A DNA stretch of 64,000 bases from Caulobacter endophyticus (GTDB lineage Bacteria > Pseudomonadota > Alphaproteobacteria > Caulobacterales > Caulobacteraceae). Of the stretch, positions 48,124 to 56,301 are shown piece by piece. Position numbers and translations under genes: made by a program. The notes under the pieces are model-generated. The model saw only the letters and a list, made by a program, of their open reading frames with translations. It was not told the origin of the DNA and made no database searches. The stretch spans positions 248,001 through 312,000 of the forward strand of contig NZ_JARQWV010000001.1 in the NCBI RefSeq assembly GCF_029543245.1, read 5' to 3'. Position 1 is the stretch's first letter; every line of letters starts with the position of its first letter.

Positions 48124-48902
48124 CCGCTTTCGCCGAGGGGACTCTGACCCTGATCATTGACGGCGACGTCGCCACACTGACCTTCGATCGCCCGGCCAAG
48201 CGCAACGCGATCACCCTGGCCATGTGGCGCGCCCTGCCCGACGCCTGTGCCGCCTTCGCGTCTTCCGACGCCAAGGTGCTGATCGTGACAGGACGCGGCG
48301 GCCATTTCGCCGCCGGCGCCGACATCGGCGAGTTCGAGGCGGTCTATGCGACGCCGCAAAGCGCCGCCGACTACAACGCCGCCATCACCGCCGGAATCGG
48401 CGCGATCGCGGGCCTGGAAAAGCCGGTGCTGGCCGCCATCGAAGGCGCCTGCGTCGGCGGCGGTCTCGCCGTCGCCTTGGCCTGCGACCTGCGGATCGCC
48501 GCGCCGGACGCGCGCCTGGCCATCACGCCGGCGAAGCTGGGCCTGACCTACAGCCTTGAAGACACCAAGCGCCTCGTCGACGCCGTCGGCGCCTCGGCGG
48601 CCAGGGACATCCTGTTCACGGGGCGGTTGCTGGGAGCCGAGGAGGCGCTGCGGCTCGGGCTGATTGATGCGGTGGAGGCCGACGTCCCGGCGGCCGCGGC
48701 CGCCAAGGCGGCTGATATCGCGACGGCATCCCAGGTCACGGTGCGGGCCATCAAGGCGACGATCCGGGCGATCCTGGCCGGGGCTGTCGAGGACGGCGCG
48801 ACGACGCGCGCGGCCTTCGTGGCGTCGGTTTCGGGAGCGGACTTCATCGAGGGACGCACGGCGTTTCTGGAGAAGCGGAAGGCCGTGTTTCCAGAGCGAT
48901 GA
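48120..48902 (+). CDS. Enoyl-CoA hydratase/isomerase
   Basis: A 260-residue crotonase-fold enzyme: the oxyanion hole is formed by AGADIGEF and GGGLAVALACDL, with the catalytic-side helix AKLGLTYSLEDTKRL. The full length suits a hydratase or isomerase acting on acyl-CoAs. It is the last gene of the 44023-48902 run and is followed by a palindromic repeat. It supplies hydration (or double-bond isomerisation) for acyl-CoA intermediates of the cluster. Confidence 0.92.
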   Translation: MTAFAEGTLTLIIDGDVATLTFDRPAKRNAITLAMWRALPDACAAFASSDAKVLIVTGRGGHFAAGADIGEFEAVYATPQSAADYNAAITAGIGAIAGLEKPVLAAIEGACVGGGLAVALACDLRIAAPDARLAITPAKLGLTYSLEDTKRLVDAVGASAARDILFTGRLLGAEEALRLGLIDAVEADVPAAAAAKAADIATASQVTVRAIKATIRAILAGAVEDGATTRAAFVASVSGADFIEGRTAFLEKRKAVFPER

Positions 48903-48912
48903 GCGCCCCTTG

Positions 48913-49098
48913 CCCCCTCTCTCATGGAGAGAGGGAGGGGCCCGCGCCGAAGGTGCGGGAGGGTGAGAGGGTACGCTCTCACCGGATAAGGCGTGAAGCC
49001 ACTGGGTCCGTTTCGACGGCGAATTGCCAGCTAGCGGTGAAACCACTCACCCTCCCATGCTGCGCATGGGCCCCTCCCTCTCTCTAAGAGAGAGGGAC
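48913..49098. repeat. Inverted-repeat element between convergent genes
   Basis: A nested palindromic element of about 186 bases. Each end is a hairpin of CCCTCTCTC/GAGAGAGGG type (48915-48935; 49076-49096). Internal to them 48931-48968 (GAGGGAGGGGCCC ... GGGAGGGTG) is the reverse complement of 49043-49080 with a variable middle. It resembles a dispersed MITE-like or extragenic palindromic element. It fills the gap between the enoyl-CoA hydratase and the 49108 gene. Confidence 0.75.
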
Positions 49099-49107
49099 AG
49101 GAAAAGC

Positions 49108-49830
49108 CTACCGCTCCAGCTCGATTAGCTCGTACCAGGTCTGCATGTAGCCGCCGACGCCGCCCTTCACGAACAGCGAGTGTTCGTCGGCCGTGACCCA
49201 CATGTCGTAGGTGGGGTGCTCGCCGTCCTTGCTGACCATGCCGCCGTCCTCGCCGAGGAAGCGGAAACGACGGCAGGCGAAGGTTCCGGCCGGGGTCGTG
49301 GCCTCTTCCTCGCCGACATACTCCAGCGTGATGCTGCTCTCGACGATCTGCGGCGGGGTGGCGCCCCGGTGATCGACCGAGGGCAGGAAGATGCGCAAGC
49401 GTCGCTTGTGCGGCCCCTTGGCGACGTCCATCACCTTGCAGATGTAGGCGTCGCCGATGATCGGATGGGTGCCGAAGCCGTCGAAGAATCCGTTCGTCGG
49501 CATCTTCTGCGACAGGCGGCCGATCGACGGGCCGTAGCTCTCGCACTCGATGAAGTCGTCGGTGAACCGGAACCAGCCCGAGCCCATGAACCGGTCGCCG
49601 ACCGTCAGGCGCAGGTGCAGGTCCATCGGCCGGCCGTGCTCATCGAGCGAATAGATCGCATCTCGCAGGACGGTGGGATCGGGCTCGTCGATCTCGCACT
49701 GAGCGCGGATCGTCACCTTGCCATCGGTGTGGCGGGTCATGGCGAAGTGCTCACGCCCCCGCCCCTGCCCTTCCCGGCCCGGCTTGCGCGATGTGTAGAG
49801 GATCTTGCCGCGGATGGTCTGGTGCTGCAT
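49108..49830 (-). CDS. Conserved hypothetical protein
   Basis: A 240-residue soluble beta-rich protein with no named domain I can assign. It has DGKVTIRAQCEID, a GSGWFRFTDDFIECESYGP segment and the closing GGYMQTWYELIELE. The fold impression is of a small beta-barrel like those of DUF3108 or calycin proteins. It lies 12 bases downstream of the acyl-CoA dehydrogenase gene on the minus strand and is probably co-transcribed. A role linked to acyl-CoA catabolism is inferred from position only. Confidence 0.65.
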   Translation of the reverse strand: MQHQTIRGKILYTSRKPGREGQGRGREHFAMTRHTDGKVTIRAQCEIDEPDPTVLRDAIYSLDEHGRPMDLHLRLTVGDRFMGSGWFRFTDDFIECESYGPSIGRLSQKMPTNGFFDGFGTHPIIGDAYICKVMDVAKGPHKRRLRIFLPSVDHRGATPPQIVESSITLEYVGEEEATTPAGTFACRRFRFLGEDGGMVSKDGEHPTYDMWVTADEHSLFVKGGVGGYMQTWYELIELER

Positions 49831-49842
49831 CGCTCGCCCCCC

Positions 49843-51048
49843 CTAGAACGCCGCCAGGCCGGTGATCGCCCGACCCAGGATCAGGGCGTGGACGTCGGCC
49901 GCGCCTTCGTAGGTGTTGACCGTCTCGAGGTTGGCGGCGTGGCGCATCACGTGACTGGCGCCGGAGATGCCGGCCCCGCCGTGGATGTCGCGGGCCTCGC
50001 GGGCGATGATCAGGGCCTTGCCGCAGTTGTTGCGCTTCATCAGGCTGATGGCCTCGGGCACCCAGTCGCCGGCGTCGAGGCGGCGGCCCAGGGCCAGGGC
50101 GCTTTCGAAGCCCAGCGCGATCTCGGTCTGCATGTCGGCCAGCTTCTTCTGGATCAGCTGGCGGGCGGCCAGCGGACGGCCGAACACGACGCGGTCGGCG
50201 ACATAGGCGGCGCTGGTCTCCAGGCAGAAGCGCGCCGCGCCCATGGCGCCCCAGGCGATGCCGTAGCGGGCCTTGTTCAGGCACGAGAACGGACCACGCA
50301 GGCCCTTCACGCCCGGCAGCATGGCGTCTTCCGGCACCAGCACGTCCTGCAGCACGATCTCGCCGGTGATCGAGGCGCGCAAGCTGAGCTTGTCGTCGAT
50401 CTTGGGGGTGGTAAAGCCTCCGATCCCGCGCTCGACCAGGAAGCCACGGATCTCGCCGTCCAGCTTGGCCCAGACCAGGGCGACGTCCGAGATCGGGCTA
50501 TTGGTGATCCACATCTTGGCGCCGTTGAGCACGTAGCCCCCGTCGACCTTGCGGGCCACGGTGCGCATCGAGCCTGGGTCCGAACCGCCGTCGGCCTCGG
50601 TGAGACCAAAGCAGCCGATCAGCTCGCCCCGCGCCATGCCGGGCAACCACTTGCGCTTCTGCTCCTCGGAGCCGAAGGCGTAGATCGGGTACATGACCAG
50701 CGAGGACTGCACGCTCATGGCCGAGCGATAACCGCTGTCGACAGCCTCGATCTCGGCGGCGATCAGGCCGTAGGCCACGTGGCTCACGGCCGCGCCGCCG
50801 TATTCCTCAGGCAGGGTCGAGCCCAGCAGGCCTAGCTCGCCCATCTCCTTCATGATCTCGCGGTCGAAGCGGCCGTCGGCATAGGCCGACACCACGCGCG
50901 GCAGCAGTTGCTCCTGCGCATAGGCGCGGGCGGCGTCGCGGATCAGGCGCTCGTCCTCGGTCAGGCGGGCGTCGAGGGCGAGCGGGTCTTTCCAGTCAAA
51001 ACCGGCAGCCTGAGCAGACGTGTTTGCGGGAGCGGCGTCGAGGGGCAT
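49843..51048 (-). CDS. Glutaryl-CoA-dehydrogenase-like acyl-CoA dehydrogenase
   Basis: A 401-residue acyl-CoA dehydrogenase with the glutaryl-CoA dehydrogenase pattern: [19 protein letters not shown] (Arg that binds the distal carboxylate), [28 protein letters not shown] and the catalytic glutamate E381 in [15 protein letters not shown]. Glutaryl-CoA dehydrogenases both dehydrogenate and decarboxylate dicarboxylyl-CoA, so this could handle a dicarboxylyl-CoA of the pathway. The ATG at 51048 was chosen (GGAGGACTTGCCTTCC upstream). It is divergent from the hydratase-lyase module. Confidence 0.9.
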   Translation of the reverse strand: MPLDAAPANTSAQAAGFDWKDPLALDARLTEDERLIRDAARAYAQEQLLPRVVSAYADGRFDREIMKEMGELGLLGSTLPEEYGGAAVSHVAYGLIAAEIEAVDSGYRSAMSVQSSLVMYPIYAFGSEEQKRKWLPGMARGELIGCFGLTEADGGSDPGSMRTVARKVDGGYVLNGAKMWITNSPISDVALVWAKLDGEIRGFLVERGIGGFTTPKIDDKLSLRASITGEIVLQDVLVPEDAMLPGVKGLRGPFSCLNKARYGIAWGAMGAARFCLETSAAYVADRVVFGRPLAARQLIQKKLADMQTEIALGFESALALGRRLDAGDWVPEAISLMKRNNCGKALIIAREARDIHGGAGISGASHVMRHAANLETVNTYEGAADVHALILGRAITGLAAF

Positions 51049-51170
51049 GGAAGGCAAGTCCTCCGGCGGCCGGAAATGACCGCACAGCAATTGATCTGAA
51101 CTTCCGCCTTTCTAGCCGGGGGCCCCGCGCCTACCCCGGTCGCCGCTGGATTTGACCGGGAGGCGACCAA

Positions 51171-52466
51171 GTGGTTGGCCAAGGGAGCGGAAGGACGCTC
51201 GTCGAGAAGGTGATCGCCAAGGCCGCAGGCCTGCCGGACGTGCGCGCCGGCGACCTCGTGACGGCCAAGGTGGATCTGGCCTTCGCGCACGACAGCAGCG
51301 GCCCGCGCCGCTGGCGTCCGCTGCTCGAAGAGCTCGACGTCGGCCTCTGGGACCCGGCCAAGGTGGCCATCGTCTCGGACCACTACGTGCCGGCCGTCGA
51401 CGCGGAATCGGCGGCGATCCTGAAGACCACCCGCGACTTCGCCCGCGACTATGGCGTCTCGAACTTCTTCGACATGGTCGGCATCTGCCACCTCGTCTTG
51501 CCCGAGCACGGCCTGATCCGTCCGGGCGCCTTCATCGCCGGCGGCGACAGCCATACGCCCACGGCCGGGGGTTTCGGAGCCTATGCGGCCGGCTACGGCG
51601 CGACCGATATGGCCGCCATCGCCGCCACCGGCGAGACCTGGCTGGCCGTGCCCGAGACGATCCGCGTCGAATGGACCGGCGGCTTCGCCCCTGGCGTCAC
51701 CGCCAAGGACGTCATGCTGTTCCTGTGCCGGGAACTGGGCATGGACAACGCCTTCAAGGCGGTGGAATTCGCTGGACCTCTCGTGGAGGCCATGCCGATG
51801 GCCGAGCGCATGGTGCTGGCCAACATGGCCGCCGAACTGGGCGCCGAGACCGGCGTGGTGGCGCCCGACGCCGTCACCTTCGCCCATCTGGCCGCGCGCG
51901 GCGCGCCGGTGACGGACGAAGCCGCGGCTTTGGCGCTGCATTCGGACGCCGACGCGGCCTACGCCGCCGTGCACCGCTTCGACGCCGCCGATCTCATCCC
52001 GCAGATCGCCGCGCCGCACTCGCCGGCCAATACCCGCGACGCGACCGAGTTTTCCGAGGTCCGCATCGACCAGGCCTATATCGGCGCCTGCGTCGGGGCC
52101 AAGATCGAGGACCTGCGCATGGCCGCCGACGTGCTGAGGGGCCGCCGCGTGGCCCCCGGCGTGCGGCTGCTGGTGGCCCCGGGCTCGGCCCGCACCGCCG
52201 AACTCGCCGCCCGCGAAGGCGTGATGGAGACCCTGCTGGCGGCCGGCGCGGTGCTGATGCCGTCCGGCTGCGGCGCCTGCGCGGGCATGGGCGCGGGGAT
52301 CCTGGCCGAGGGTGAGACCTGCATCTCGTCGACCAACCGCAACTTCCAGGGCCGCATGGGTCATGCCGGCGCCAACGTCTATCTCGGCTCGCCCTACGCC
52401 GTAGCAGCGGCGGCGGCCACCGGCCGCATCGTCGATCCCCGCCCCTTCCTGACGGGAGCCGCCTGA
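51171..52466 (+). CDS. Aconitase-family hydratase, large subunit (dimethylmaleate hydratase-like)
   Basis: A 431-residue large subunit of an aconitase/isopropylmalate-isomerase-type hydro-lyase. The three [4Fe-4S] cysteines are C307 (IGACVGA), C367 and C370 (PSGCGAC); AGGDSHTPTAGGFG is the other conserved block. GTG at 51171 follows a GGGAGG. It resembles LeuC but the neighbours are a LeuD-like small subunit and a dimethylmalate-lyase-like protein rather than leuA or leuB, so hydration of a substituted maleate is more likely than leucine synthesis. Confidence 0.86.
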   Translation: MVGQGSGRTLVEKVIAKAAGLPDVRAGDLVTAKVDLAFAHDSSGPRRWRPLLEELDVGLWDPAKVAIVSDHYVPAVDAESAAILKTTRDFARDYGVSNFFDMVGICHLVLPEHGLIRPGAFIAGGDSHTPTAGGFGAYAAGYGATDMAAIAATGETWLAVPETIRVEWTGGFAPGVTAKDVMLFLCRELGMDNAFKAVEFAGPLVEAMPMAERMVLANMAAELGAETGVVAPDAVTFAHLAARGAPVTDEAAALALHSDADAAYAAVHRFDAADLIPQIAAPHSPANTRDATEFSEVRIDQAYIGACVGAKIEDLRMAADVLRGRRVAPGVRLLVAPGSARTAELAAREGVMETLLAAGAVLMPSGCGACAGMGAGILAEGETCISSTNRNFQGRMGHAGANVYLGSPYAVAAAAATGRIVDPRPFLTGAA

Positions 52467-52954
52467 TGTCCCGCGCCTTCGTCTTCGGCGACGCTGTCGA
52501 CACCGACCTGCTGGCCCCCGGCAACCTGATGAAGCTGCCGCCGGCGCAGTTGGCGCAGCACTGCCTGCGGGCCATCGCCCCGGACTTCGCATCCACCGTT
52601 CAGCCCGGCGACGTGGTGTTCGCCGGCGCCAATTTCGGCCTCGGTTCGTCGCGTGAGCAGGCGGCCGTCTCCCTACGACTTTTAGGCGTCTCGGCGGTGC
52701 TGGCGACTTCGTTCGCCCGCATCTTCTACCGCAACGCCATCAACCTCGGCTTGCCGGCCTTCGTGTTTCCCCAGGTCGGCGAGGTGAGCGACGGCGATCG
52801 GATCTCTTTGGATCCGGTCGCCGGACGTCTCGAGAATTTGACCACGGGCAAGGTCTACGCCCTGACGCCGATCCCGCCGCACCTGATGGCGATGATCGAG
52901 GACGGCGGCCTGATCCCGCACCTGAAACGACGCCTGAAGGGAGCCGCCGCATGA
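52466..52954 (+). CDS. Aconitase-family hydratase, small subunit
   Basis: A 162-residue small subunit of LeuD/DmdB type (swivelling domain). It has the opening GDAVDTDLLAPGNLMK, the phosphate- and serine-rich GANFGLGSSREQA and the closing DGGLIPHLKRRLKG. Starts at ATG 52466 overlapping the large-subunit TGA (TGATG). The two subunits together form one hydro-lyase. Its ATGA overlap with the next gene ties it to the lyase. Confidence 0.88.
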   Translation: MSRAFVFGDAVDTDLLAPGNLMKLPPAQLAQHCLRAIAPDFASTVQPGDVVFAGANFGLGSSREQAAVSLRLLGVSAVLATSFARIFYRNAINLGLPAFVFPQVGEVSDGDRISLDPVAGRLENLTTGKVYALTPIPPHLMAMIEDGGLIPHLKRRLKGAAA

Positions 52955-53811
52955 GCCTGCGCGACCGCCTCGCCCAAGATACGCCGCTGCTGGCCCCCGG
53001 CGCCTATGACGCCCTCTCGGCCCTGCTGATCGAGCAGGCCGGCTTCGAGGCGATCTATCTCTCGGGCGCCTCGATCGCCTACACCCAGTTGGGCCGGCCT
53101 GATATCGGCCTGGTGTCGTTCGACCACGTGGCCGACGTGGTGGGCCGCGTGGCCGAGCGGGTGAGCCTGCCGCTGATCGTCGACGGTGACACGGGCTTTG
53201 GCAACGCGGTCAACGTGCAGCGGACGGTGCGGATCTTCGAGCGCATGGGCGCCTCGGCTATCCAGCTTGAAGACCAGACCTTCCCCAAGAAGTGCGGGCA
53301 CCTGGCCGACAAGAGCCTGGTCTCGACCGCCGAGATGGCGGGCAAGATCCGTGCGGCGCTAGACGCCCGGGCCAGCGACCAGACCCTGATCATCGCCCGC
53401 ACGGATGCGATCGGCGTCGAAGGCTTCGAGGCCGCGCTCGACCGCGCCCACGCCTATGTCGAGGCCGGCGCCGACGTGCTGTTCGTCGAGGCCCCGCGCA
53501 CCATCGGCGAGATGAGCGCCATCGCCCACGCCTTCGCAGGGAGAGTGCCGCTGCTGGCCAACATGGTCGAGGGCGGCAAGACCCCGCTGCTGGACACAAG
53601 CGAACTGGGCCGCATCGGCTTCAAGCTGGTGATCTCGCCCGGCGCCCTGGTGCGCGCCCTGGTGCCGACGGCCGAGGCTTTCCTCGCCAGCCTGAAGGCC
53701 AACGGCGCCACCCGTCCGTTCGCAGAGCGGATGATCGACATGGGCGGCGTGAACGACCGCATCGGCCTTGCTGATATGGCCGCGACCGGCGCGGCCTACG
53801 CCGCCGGGTGA
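52951..53811 (+). CDS. Isocitrate-lyase/PEP-mutase superfamily lyase, 2,3-dimethylmalate lyase-like
   Basis: A 286-residue TIM-barrel lyase. The catalytic loop is K113-K114-C115-G116-H117 (KKCGH, with C115), the Mg-binding residues are in VDGDTGFGN (D78, D80) and E107 sits in QLEDQ. KKCGH occurs in isocitrate, 2-methylisocitrate and dimethylmalate lyases, but not in PEP mutase or oxaloacetate decarboxylases. Directly after aconitase-type subunits, it fits cleavage of a 2,3-disubstituted malate to pyruvate plus a short acid (propionate for dimethylmalate). Confidence 0.9.
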   Translation: MSLRDRLAQDTPLLAPGAYDALSALLIEQAGFEAIYLSGASIAYTQLGRPDIGLVSFDHVADVVGRVAERVSLPLIVDGDTGFGNAVNVQRTVRIFERMGASAIQLEDQTFPKKCGHLADKSLVSTAEMAGKIRAALDARASDQTLIIARTDAIGVEGFEAALDRAHAYVEAGADVLFVEAPRTIGEMSAIAHAFAGRVPLLANMVEGGKTPLLDTSELGRIGFKLVISPGALVRALVPTAEAFLASLKANGATRPFAERMIDMGGVNDRIGLADMAATGAAYAAG

Positions 53812-53828
53812 GTCTGGAGGCGTAATTG

Positions 53829-54773
53829 ATGCAGGCTGATCCCAACCTCTACGACCACTGGCCCTATCGCGACCGGCCCAAGATCGTCTGGCCCGGCGGC
53901 AAGAAGCTGGCCTTCTGGATCGCGCCGAACATCGAATACTACGAGTTCGATCCGCCCAAGAACCCGCAGCGTCCCGGCTGGCCCAAGCCCTCGCCGGACG
54001 TGGTGGGCTATTCGCAGCGCGACTGGGGCAACCGGGTCGGCCACTGGCGGCTGATGGAGCTGCTCGACAAGTACGGGATGCGCGGCTCGATCTCGCTGTC
54101 GGTGGGCCTGCTGGACCACCACCCGGAGATCATCGAGGCCTGCGTGGCGCGGAACTGGGAGTTCTTCAGCCACGGCATCTACAACACCCGCTACTCCTAC
54201 GGCATGGACGAGGCCCAGGAGCGGGCTGTGATCGAGGACTCGATCCGCTCGGTCGAGGCGGCCACCGGCCAGCGCATCCGCGGCTACCTGGCGCCGGCCT
54301 TGACCCACACCGAAAAGACCTTCGACCTGCTGGCCGAAAACGACTTCTGGTACACCTGCGACCTCTTCCAGGACGACCAGCCCCAACCGGTGAAAACCAA
54401 AACGGGCAAGCTGATCTCGATGCCCTATTCGCTGGAGGTCAACGACGTCATCACCTACGGCGCGCTGTCGATGAGCCCCTGGCGCTATGCCGACGTGCTC
54501 AAGCGCCACTTCGACCAGTTGCTGGAGGAAGGCGAGAAGTCGGGCACTGTGATGTGCATCCCGCTGCACGCCTACCTCGTCAGCCAGCCGCACCGCATCC
54601 GACCGTTCGAGGACGCCCTGCGCCACATCGCCGGCCACGACGAGGTGTGGATCACCACGGCCCGCGAGATCGCTCAGCACTATCGCGAAAACTACTTCGA
54701 CCAGACCGTGGCCGACATCGCCGCGCGCGGCCTGGCCACGCCGGGAACGGGGTTCGACAATGCCGCTGCCTGA
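53829..54773 (+). CDS. PuuE-like polysaccharide-deacetylase-fold amidohydrolase (2 of 3)
   Basis: A 314-residue NodB-fold protein with the active-site strand WIAPNIEYYEF, the SHGIYNTRYSYGMDEAQER loop (conserved His) and GYLAPALTHTEKTF. It lacks TFDDG and belongs with the PuuE-like group. GGAGG lies eight bases before ATG 53829. It follows the lyase by 17 bases and its last 14 bases overlap the next homologous gene. Substrate unknown; likely a cyclic amide or N-acyl compound. Confidence 0.86.
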   Translation: MQADPNLYDHWPYRDRPKIVWPGGKKLAFWIAPNIEYYEFDPPKNPQRPGWPKPSPDVVGYSQRDWGNRVGHWRLMELLDKYGMRGSISLSVGLLDHHPEIIEACVARNWEFFSHGIYNTRYSYGMDEAQERAVIEDSIRSVEAATGQRIRGYLAPALTHTEKTFDLLAENDFWYTCDLFQDDQPQPVKTKTGKLISMPYSLEVNDVITYGALSMSPWRYADVLKRHFDQLLEEGEKSGTVMCIPLHAYLVSQPHRIRPFEDALRHIAGHDEVWITTAREIAQHYRENYFDQTVADIAARGLATPGTGFDNAAA

Positions 54774-55659
54774 CGAACACCTGATCTATCCGCACCGGTC
54801 CTACGGCATGGACCAAGACCGCTACGCCTGGCGGCCCGCCATCGAACGCGCGCCGATCGCCCTGCCAAGCGGCGCGGCGGTGACGGCGATGATCGTCGTG
54901 CCGATCGAGCACCATCCGCTGAACCCGCCGGGCAAGCCGTTCAAGCATCCCGGCGCGATGGTCACGCCCTATCCGGACCTGCGCCACTACACGACGCGCG
55001 ACTATGGCAACCGCGTGGGGGTCTATCGCATCCTCGAGGCCCTGAAGGCGGCGGGGATGAAGGCGACCTTCCCGGTCAACGCCGACCAGCTGGAGCGTCT
55101 GAAGCCGCTGCTCGAGGCGATCCTGGCCGATGGCCACGAGATCGCCGCCTACGGCCTGTCGACCACCCACATCCATTGGGGCGGCCTCGACCGTGAGACC
55201 GAGGCCGCCTGGGTCGCCGAGGTCCGCGCGCGGTTCGACGCGGCCGGTTTGCAGCCGCGCGCCTGGCTGAGCCCGGCCCGGCAGCAGTCGTTCGCCACGC
55301 TGGACCTGATCCGCGCCGCCGGCTTCGAGATCTGCCTCGACTGGGAGCAGGACGAGGTTCCCGTGGCGATGAAGACCGACGCCGGCGAGGTGATCGGCCT
55401 GCCGCTGTCCAACGAGCTCGACGACCGCGCGCTGATGATCGACCGCCGCCAGAGCGAGGACGAGTGGGCGATCCAGGTACTGGAGGCGGCCGACTACCTG
55501 ACCCAGGACGCCGATCGCTTCGGCGGGCGGGTGCTGGGCTTCACCCTGACGCCGTACGTGACCGGCCAGCCGTTCCGCATCTCGGCCCTGCGGCGCTTGC
55601 TGGCGGGGTTGGGCGAGATGGGGGTCAAGGCGATAACGGCGAGCGAGATCGCGGCATAG
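54760..55659 (+). CDS. PuuE-like polysaccharide-deacetylase-fold amidohydrolase (3 of 3)
   Basis: A 299-residue homologue of the previous gene: VTAMIVVPIEHHPLNPP holds the first active-site residues, AYGLSTTHIHWGGLDRETE the His loop, and SPARQQSFATLDLI the next block. The three copies in this cluster differ considerably, so they probably serve different steps or form a hetero-oligomer. The 14-base overlap with its upstream partner argues for a stoichiometric pair. It is the last gene of the cluster; a palindromic element follows. Confidence 0.86.
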   Translation: MPLPDEHLIYPHRSYGMDQDRYAWRPAIERAPIALPSGAAVTAMIVVPIEHHPLNPPGKPFKHPGAMVTPYPDLRHYTTRDYGNRVGVYRILEALKAAGMKATFPVNADQLERLKPLLEAILADGHEIAAYGLSTTHIHWGGLDRETEAAWVAEVRARFDAAGLQPRAWLSPARQQSFATLDLIRAAGFEICLDWEQDEVPVAMKTDAGEVIGLPLSNELDDRALMIDRRQSEDEWAIQVLEAADYLTQDADRFGGRVLGFTLTPYVTGQPFRISALRRLLAGLGEMGVKAITASEIAA

Positions 55660-55660
55660 A

Positions 55661-55794
55661 TCCTCCCCCTGAAGGGGGAGGTGTCGGCGAAGCCGACGGA
55701 GGGGGACGAGACTACTTCCGCCAACGACTTCATCGAATGCAGCAAAGACTTCCCCCTCCGGCCCTCCGGGCCACCTCCCCCTTCAGGGGGAGGA
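55661..55794. repeat. Palindromic repeat filling a convergent gap
   Basis: The whole gap between the convergent 54760 and GNAT genes is an inverted-repeat element: CCTCCCCCT-GA-AGGGGGAGG (55662-55681) at the left and CCTCCCCCT-TC-AGGGGGAGG (55774-55793) at the right, with GTCGGCGAAGCCGAC and GGCCCTCCGGGCC palindromes inside. It probably acts as a bidirectional terminator. Confidence 0.75.
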
Positions 55795-56301
55795 TCAGAG
55801 GATCAGCCCCATCGCGATGTCGTCCTCGAACGTCCCATCCGGGAACCGCCCGCGCTTCTCCAGACGGCCCTCGATCCGAAAACCCAGCCGTTCATAGAGC
55901 CGCAACGCGCCCGCGTTCCCCGCGCCGGCGTTCAACTCCACCCGTACGATCGGCGGGTCCATCGCCCGCGCGGCCGAAAACAGCGCCTGGAACAGGGCCG
56001 AGCCGACGCCCCTGCCCCGCCAGTCGGGATGCACGGCCACGGTCAGGTCGGACAGCACGTGCGAGAACAGCTTCACTGGAATGCGCACGGCGTGGATCTC
56101 GCCGATCACCGCGCCCCCTACGTCGACCGCCACCAACCCGACGCCATCGGCCAGGGCGGCTTCCAGGATCCGGGCGATATAGGCGTCGGTGATCTCTTCG
56201 GGTCGACGGGCGATGCCGCCAGGGATCGAAGCCGTGGCTCGGTGCACGGCGGCCACAGCCGCCGCGTCGTCGAAGGTCGTCGCACGTATCGAAAAGCTCA
56301 T
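55795..56301 (-). CDS. GNAT family N-acetyltransferase
   Basis: A 168-residue acetyltransferase with the acetyl-CoA motif VHPDWRGRGVGSALFQALF, preceded by the beta-strand VIGEIHAVRI and followed by ELNAGAGNAGALRLYERLGFRIEG. Last gene of the arginine-succinyltransferase operon; its start overlaps astB by four bases (ATGA). The substrate (amine or arginine-related) is unknown; the position hints at acylation of an arginine-pathway compound. Confidence 0.85.
   Translation of the reverse strand: MSFSIRATTFDDAAAVAAVHRATASIPGGIARRPEEITDAYIARILEAALADGVGLVAVDVGGAVIGEIHAVRIPVKLFSHVLSDLTVAVHPDWRGRGVGSALFQALFSAARAMDPPIVRVELNAGAGNAGALRLYERLGFRIEGRLEKRGRFPDGTFEDDIAMGLIL

Noticed and set aside
51171..52954. 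Housekeeping leuCD (isopropylmalate isomerase) for leucine
   Set aside because: Both subunits look LeuCD-like, but leuA/leuB are absent and the genes are coupled to a KKCGH lyase within a catabolic cluster.
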